Part shown: positions 62,243 to 64,000 of the stretch, one piece after another
How positions within the stretch are numbered: the stretch's first letter is position 1
How the letters are laid out: the number at the start of each line of letters is the position of its first letter
Source of the DNA: Clostridioides difficile ATCC 9689 = DSM 1296
GTDB lineage: Bacteria > Bacillota > Clostridia > Peptostreptococcales > Peptostreptococcaceae
Assembly: GCF_001077535.1 (NCBI RefSeq)
Contig: NZ_CP011968.1
Span: 2,914,001-2,978,000 of the forward strand
Direction of reading: 5' to 3'
DNA length: 64,000 nucleotides
The notes under the pieces: generated by a model
What the model was told of the DNA's origin: nothing
Databases searched by the model: none
What the model saw: the letters and a program-made list of their open reading frames with translations, nothing else
Position numbers and translations under genes: made by a program

Positions 62243-63433
62243 TTATAAATTTTCAAATATAGTCTTTAATCTGTCCATACATTCTTTTAATAAAGACTGT
62301 GGACAAGCTACATTTATTCTTTCAAATCCTATTCCTTCTTTTCCAAATATATAACCTTCATCAAATAATACATTAGCTTTTTTAAACATTAAATCCTCAA
62401 GTTCTACTTCATTTAATCCATAAGCAGTAAAATCTAACCATGCTAGATATGTTCCTTCTGGATAAACAAGTTTTACTTTTGGTAGGTTTTCTTTTAAGTA
62501 TTCATCAATAAATTGTATATTATTATCTAAGTAATCATTTAATTCATTAAGCCAGTCTTCACTTTCATTATATGCTGCTATTGTAGCTACAATAGCAAAG
62601 GGATTTGGTGAAGTTGCAACTCCAACAGCTGTAACCTCTTCTTGATATTTCTTTTTTAGTTCATCATTATTCACTATTATATTAGACAACTGCATTCCTG
62701 CCAGATTAAATGTTTTACTTGGAGCTATACATGTAACTATTTTATCCTTGTACTCTGGGCATAATGACTGTAAAGGAGTATGTTTAAATCCTTTTCTAAT
62801 TAAATCAGAATGTATCTCATCAGCTATTATCCATAGGTCATATTTTTTACATATTTCTACAACCTTTTTTAATTCATCTTCTCTCCAAACTCTTCCAACA
62901 GGGTTGTGAGGACTACAAAGTATCAGTACTTTATTGTTGCTACACTTAGCTTTTTCTTCTAAATCATCATAATCCATCCTATAAGTACCATTCTCATATA
63001 TCAGAGGATTGTTTACAACATCCCTATTATTGCTCTTTATCTTAGCTTCAAATGGGTAATACACTGGTTTTTGGACTATTACACCTTCATTAGAATTAGT
63101 TAATATTCTTACTAAAATAGCAACAGCAGGTACAACACCAGGACTAAAAATAATATCTTTTCTATTTATTTCCCAGTTAAATCTCCTTTTATACCAATCA
63201 CAAACTGCATTAAAGTATTTATCACTATCATTTGAACTATATCCAAATATTTTATGTTCAACTTTTTTACGTAATACTTCTATTATTGGTTCTGCACATT
63301 CAAAATCCATATCAGCAATCCAAAAAGGCAAACCATCTTTTTGTGCTTTTGTTGAACAATTAGTTCTAAAATCCCATTTTACACAATCTGTTCCTACTCT
63401 ATCTATTACTCTGTCAAAATTATACTTACTCAT
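62243..63433 (-). CDS. MalY/PatB-type PLP enzyme (cystathionine beta-lyase or aminotransferase)
   Basis: 396 residues. N-terminal 'FWIADMDFECAEPI', 'CSPHNPVGRVW' (substrate loop), 'DEIHSDLI' and the PLP lysine in 'APSKTFNLAGMQLSN' are typical of the MalY/PatB subgroup, which mostly cleaves C-S bonds of cystathionine or cysteine. ATG with AGGAGGG. A good promoter lies at 63516-63543. Convergent/divergent context offers no further hint on the substrate; release of sulfide from cysteine is an alternative. Confidence 0.88.
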   Translation of the reverse strand: MSKYNFDRVIDRVGTDCVKWDFRTNCSTKAQKDGLPFWIADMDFECAEPIIEVLRKKVEHKIFGYSSNDSDKYFNAVCDWYKRRFNWEINRKDIIFSPGVVPAVAILVRILTNSNEGVIVQKPVYYPFEAKIKSNNRDVVNNPLIYENGTYRMDYDDLEEKAKCSNNKVLILCSPHNPVGRVWREDELKKVVEICKKYDLWIIADEIHSDLIRKGFKHTPLQSLCPEYKDKIVTCIAPSKTFNLAGMQLSNIIVNNDELKKKYQEEVTAVGVATSPNPFAIVATIAAYNESEDWLNELNDYLDNNIQFIDEYLKENLPKVKLVYPEGTYLAWLDFTAYGLNEVELEDLMFKKANVLFDEGYIFGKEGIGFERINVACPQSLLKECMDRLKTIFENL

Positions 63434-63515
63434 TTTTTCCCTCCTAAGAATAAAATTTTTATAATTGTTAAGTCTATTACTAGATGCACTTTGGTATTAT
63501 TTTACAATTCTTAAT

Positions 63516-63543
63516 ATTATAATAATATCACTTTTTTGTCCAA
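63516..63543 (-). promoter_or_regulatory. promoter of the MalY/PatB-type gene
   Basis: Minus strand TTGGAC (63543-63538), 16 bases, TATAAT (63521-63516). Confidence 0.5.
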
Positions 63544-63610
63544 TAGATTTAAAATATAATTACTTTCCCATCATATTTTTTCAATATTCCAAAATCAGTT
63601 TCATTATATC

Positions 63611-63660
63611 AAAATAAGATTGCTCATATTAATTATTTTCTAATTAACATAAGCAATCTT
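63611..63660 (-). terminator. terminator of the M20 amidohydrolase gene
   Basis: Long stem (63616-63635 with 63641-63660, two mismatches) with a short loop, followed on the minus strand by TATTTTG. Confidence 0.8.
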
Positions 63661-63713
63661 TTTCTATAACTTCTATAATTATAATTTTAAATGTAGAATT
63701 ATTAGTTTGGATG

Positions 63714-64000
63714 TTATCCCAATCTCTTTTCAACCAATCTACACCATATATCTACACCATATTCTAAAGCTTTCGTATCAAATGTTACATTTGGATTATG
63801 AAATCCTGGTGTAGCATCAGCTCCTAATCCAATATATGTAGTTTTACATTTTAGTTTTTGTGTATAATAATGGAAATCTTCTCCACCAGAATTTTTAAAT
63901 ATACCTATAGATGCATCAGCTCCCAATACATCTTTTATAGTTTCTTCAGCCAAGTTTACAAGTTCTTCATCAAATTCTGCTGCTGGTACTCCATCTTTGG
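63714..64000 (-). CDS. M20-family amidohydrolase, C-terminal part only
   Basis: The frame is open from the right edge to the TAA at 63714; the N-terminal three quarters lie outside the window. Visible are 'GGEDFHYYTQKL' and 'GADATPGFHNPNVTFDTKALEYG', matching the C-terminal catalytic half of M20D enzymes (N-acyl amino-acid or aminobenzoyl-glutamate amidohydrolases), including the late metal-site histidine in 'GFHNPN'. Substrate cannot be told from this fragment. Confidence 0.85.
   Translation of the reverse strand, partial: KDGVPAAEFDEELVNLAEETIKDVLGADASIGIFKNSGGEDFHYYTQKLKCKTTYIGLGADATPGFHNPNVTFDTKALEYGVDIWCRLVEKRLG

Noticed and set aside
1-64000. tRNA or rRNA genes, prophage, toxin-antitoxin pair or intact insertion sequence
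   Set aside because: None was recognised on reading; the tRNA-related sequence at 61836-62105 is a T-box leader, not a tRNA gene.

Overview
This window looks like core chromosome of a low-GC, spore-forming anaerobic Firmicute. It is most likely Clostridioides difficile or a very close relative. The evidence is the strong AT richness, a division/cell-wall cluster that carries the sporulation proteins SpoVE and SpoVD, an alpha/beta SASP gene with a sigma-G-like promoter, a pyruvate:ferredoxin oxidoreductase, and a gene order that matches what I remember of strain 630. The species call is inference; no database was searched.

Layout. 1-889: cut-off sugar-type ABC solute-binding lipoprotein. 1173-15490 (minus strand, read from high to low coordinates): rsmH, ftsL-like, spoVD, murF, mraY, murD, spoVE, murG, divIB, two DUF881 genes, sbp and ftsZ, i.e. 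a mraW/mur/fts cluster without murB, murC, ftsA, ftsI or ftsW. 15520-19226: lgt and a YmfH/YmfF-like M16 peptidase pair. 19542-26155: ychF, an EAL-type c-di-GMP phosphodiesterase with a degenerate GGDEF domain, murE away from the main cluster, and an AraC-type regulator. 26368-29770: glucose-type PTS EIICBA (ptsG) and a BglG/LicT antiterminator, each preceded by an RNA antiterminator (RAT) site overlapping a terminator. 29846-31888: CPA1 Na+/H+ antiporter. 32040-37647: divergent app oligopeptide permease (appF-appD to the left; appA, appB, appC to the right). 37859-43901: LysR regulator divergent from a thiolase, CoA-transferase (two subunits), 3-hydroxybutyrate dehydrogenase and GntP-type permease module. 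43933-45678: accessory-looking segment in which two inverted ~115-bp MITE-like repeats flank a secreted CAP-domain protein with an in-frame tandem repeat. 45717-54621: PFOR, a PduL-type phosphotransacylase, a flavoprotein, a GAF-GAF-PP2C phosphatase (matches RsbZ of the sigma-B pathway), small hypothetical genes and sspA. 54705-64000: HI0933-type flavoprotein, PAP2 phosphatase, hpt, a CobD-like aminotransferase, a DAACS symporter, a DUF1232 protein, asnA behind an Asn T-box leader, a MalY/PatB-type lyase and the cut-off end of an M20 amidohydrolase.

How the genes fit together. The left third makes lipid II (MurE/F/D/G, MraY) and the machinery that uses it at septa and in the spore. The middle handles uptake (glucose, peptides, hydroxybutyrate) and its control. 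The 39-44 kb module can be read as 3-hydroxybutyrate to acetoacetate to acetoacetyl-CoA to acetyl-CoA or the reverse. PFOR plus PduL give pyruvate to acetyl-CoA to acetyl-phosphate. The right third mixes stress and spore functions with amino-acid metabolism.

No CRISPR array, rRNA, tRNA, phage or intact insertion sequence was seen. The best candidates for undescribed biology are the repeat-flanked CAP locus (43.9-45.7 kb) with its unusual leader, and a 56-residue protein of unknown role at 54041-54211. Most of the rest is ordinary core genome. Where the longest open frame runs through a Shine-Dalgarno sequence, the start has been moved to the ATG just after it.
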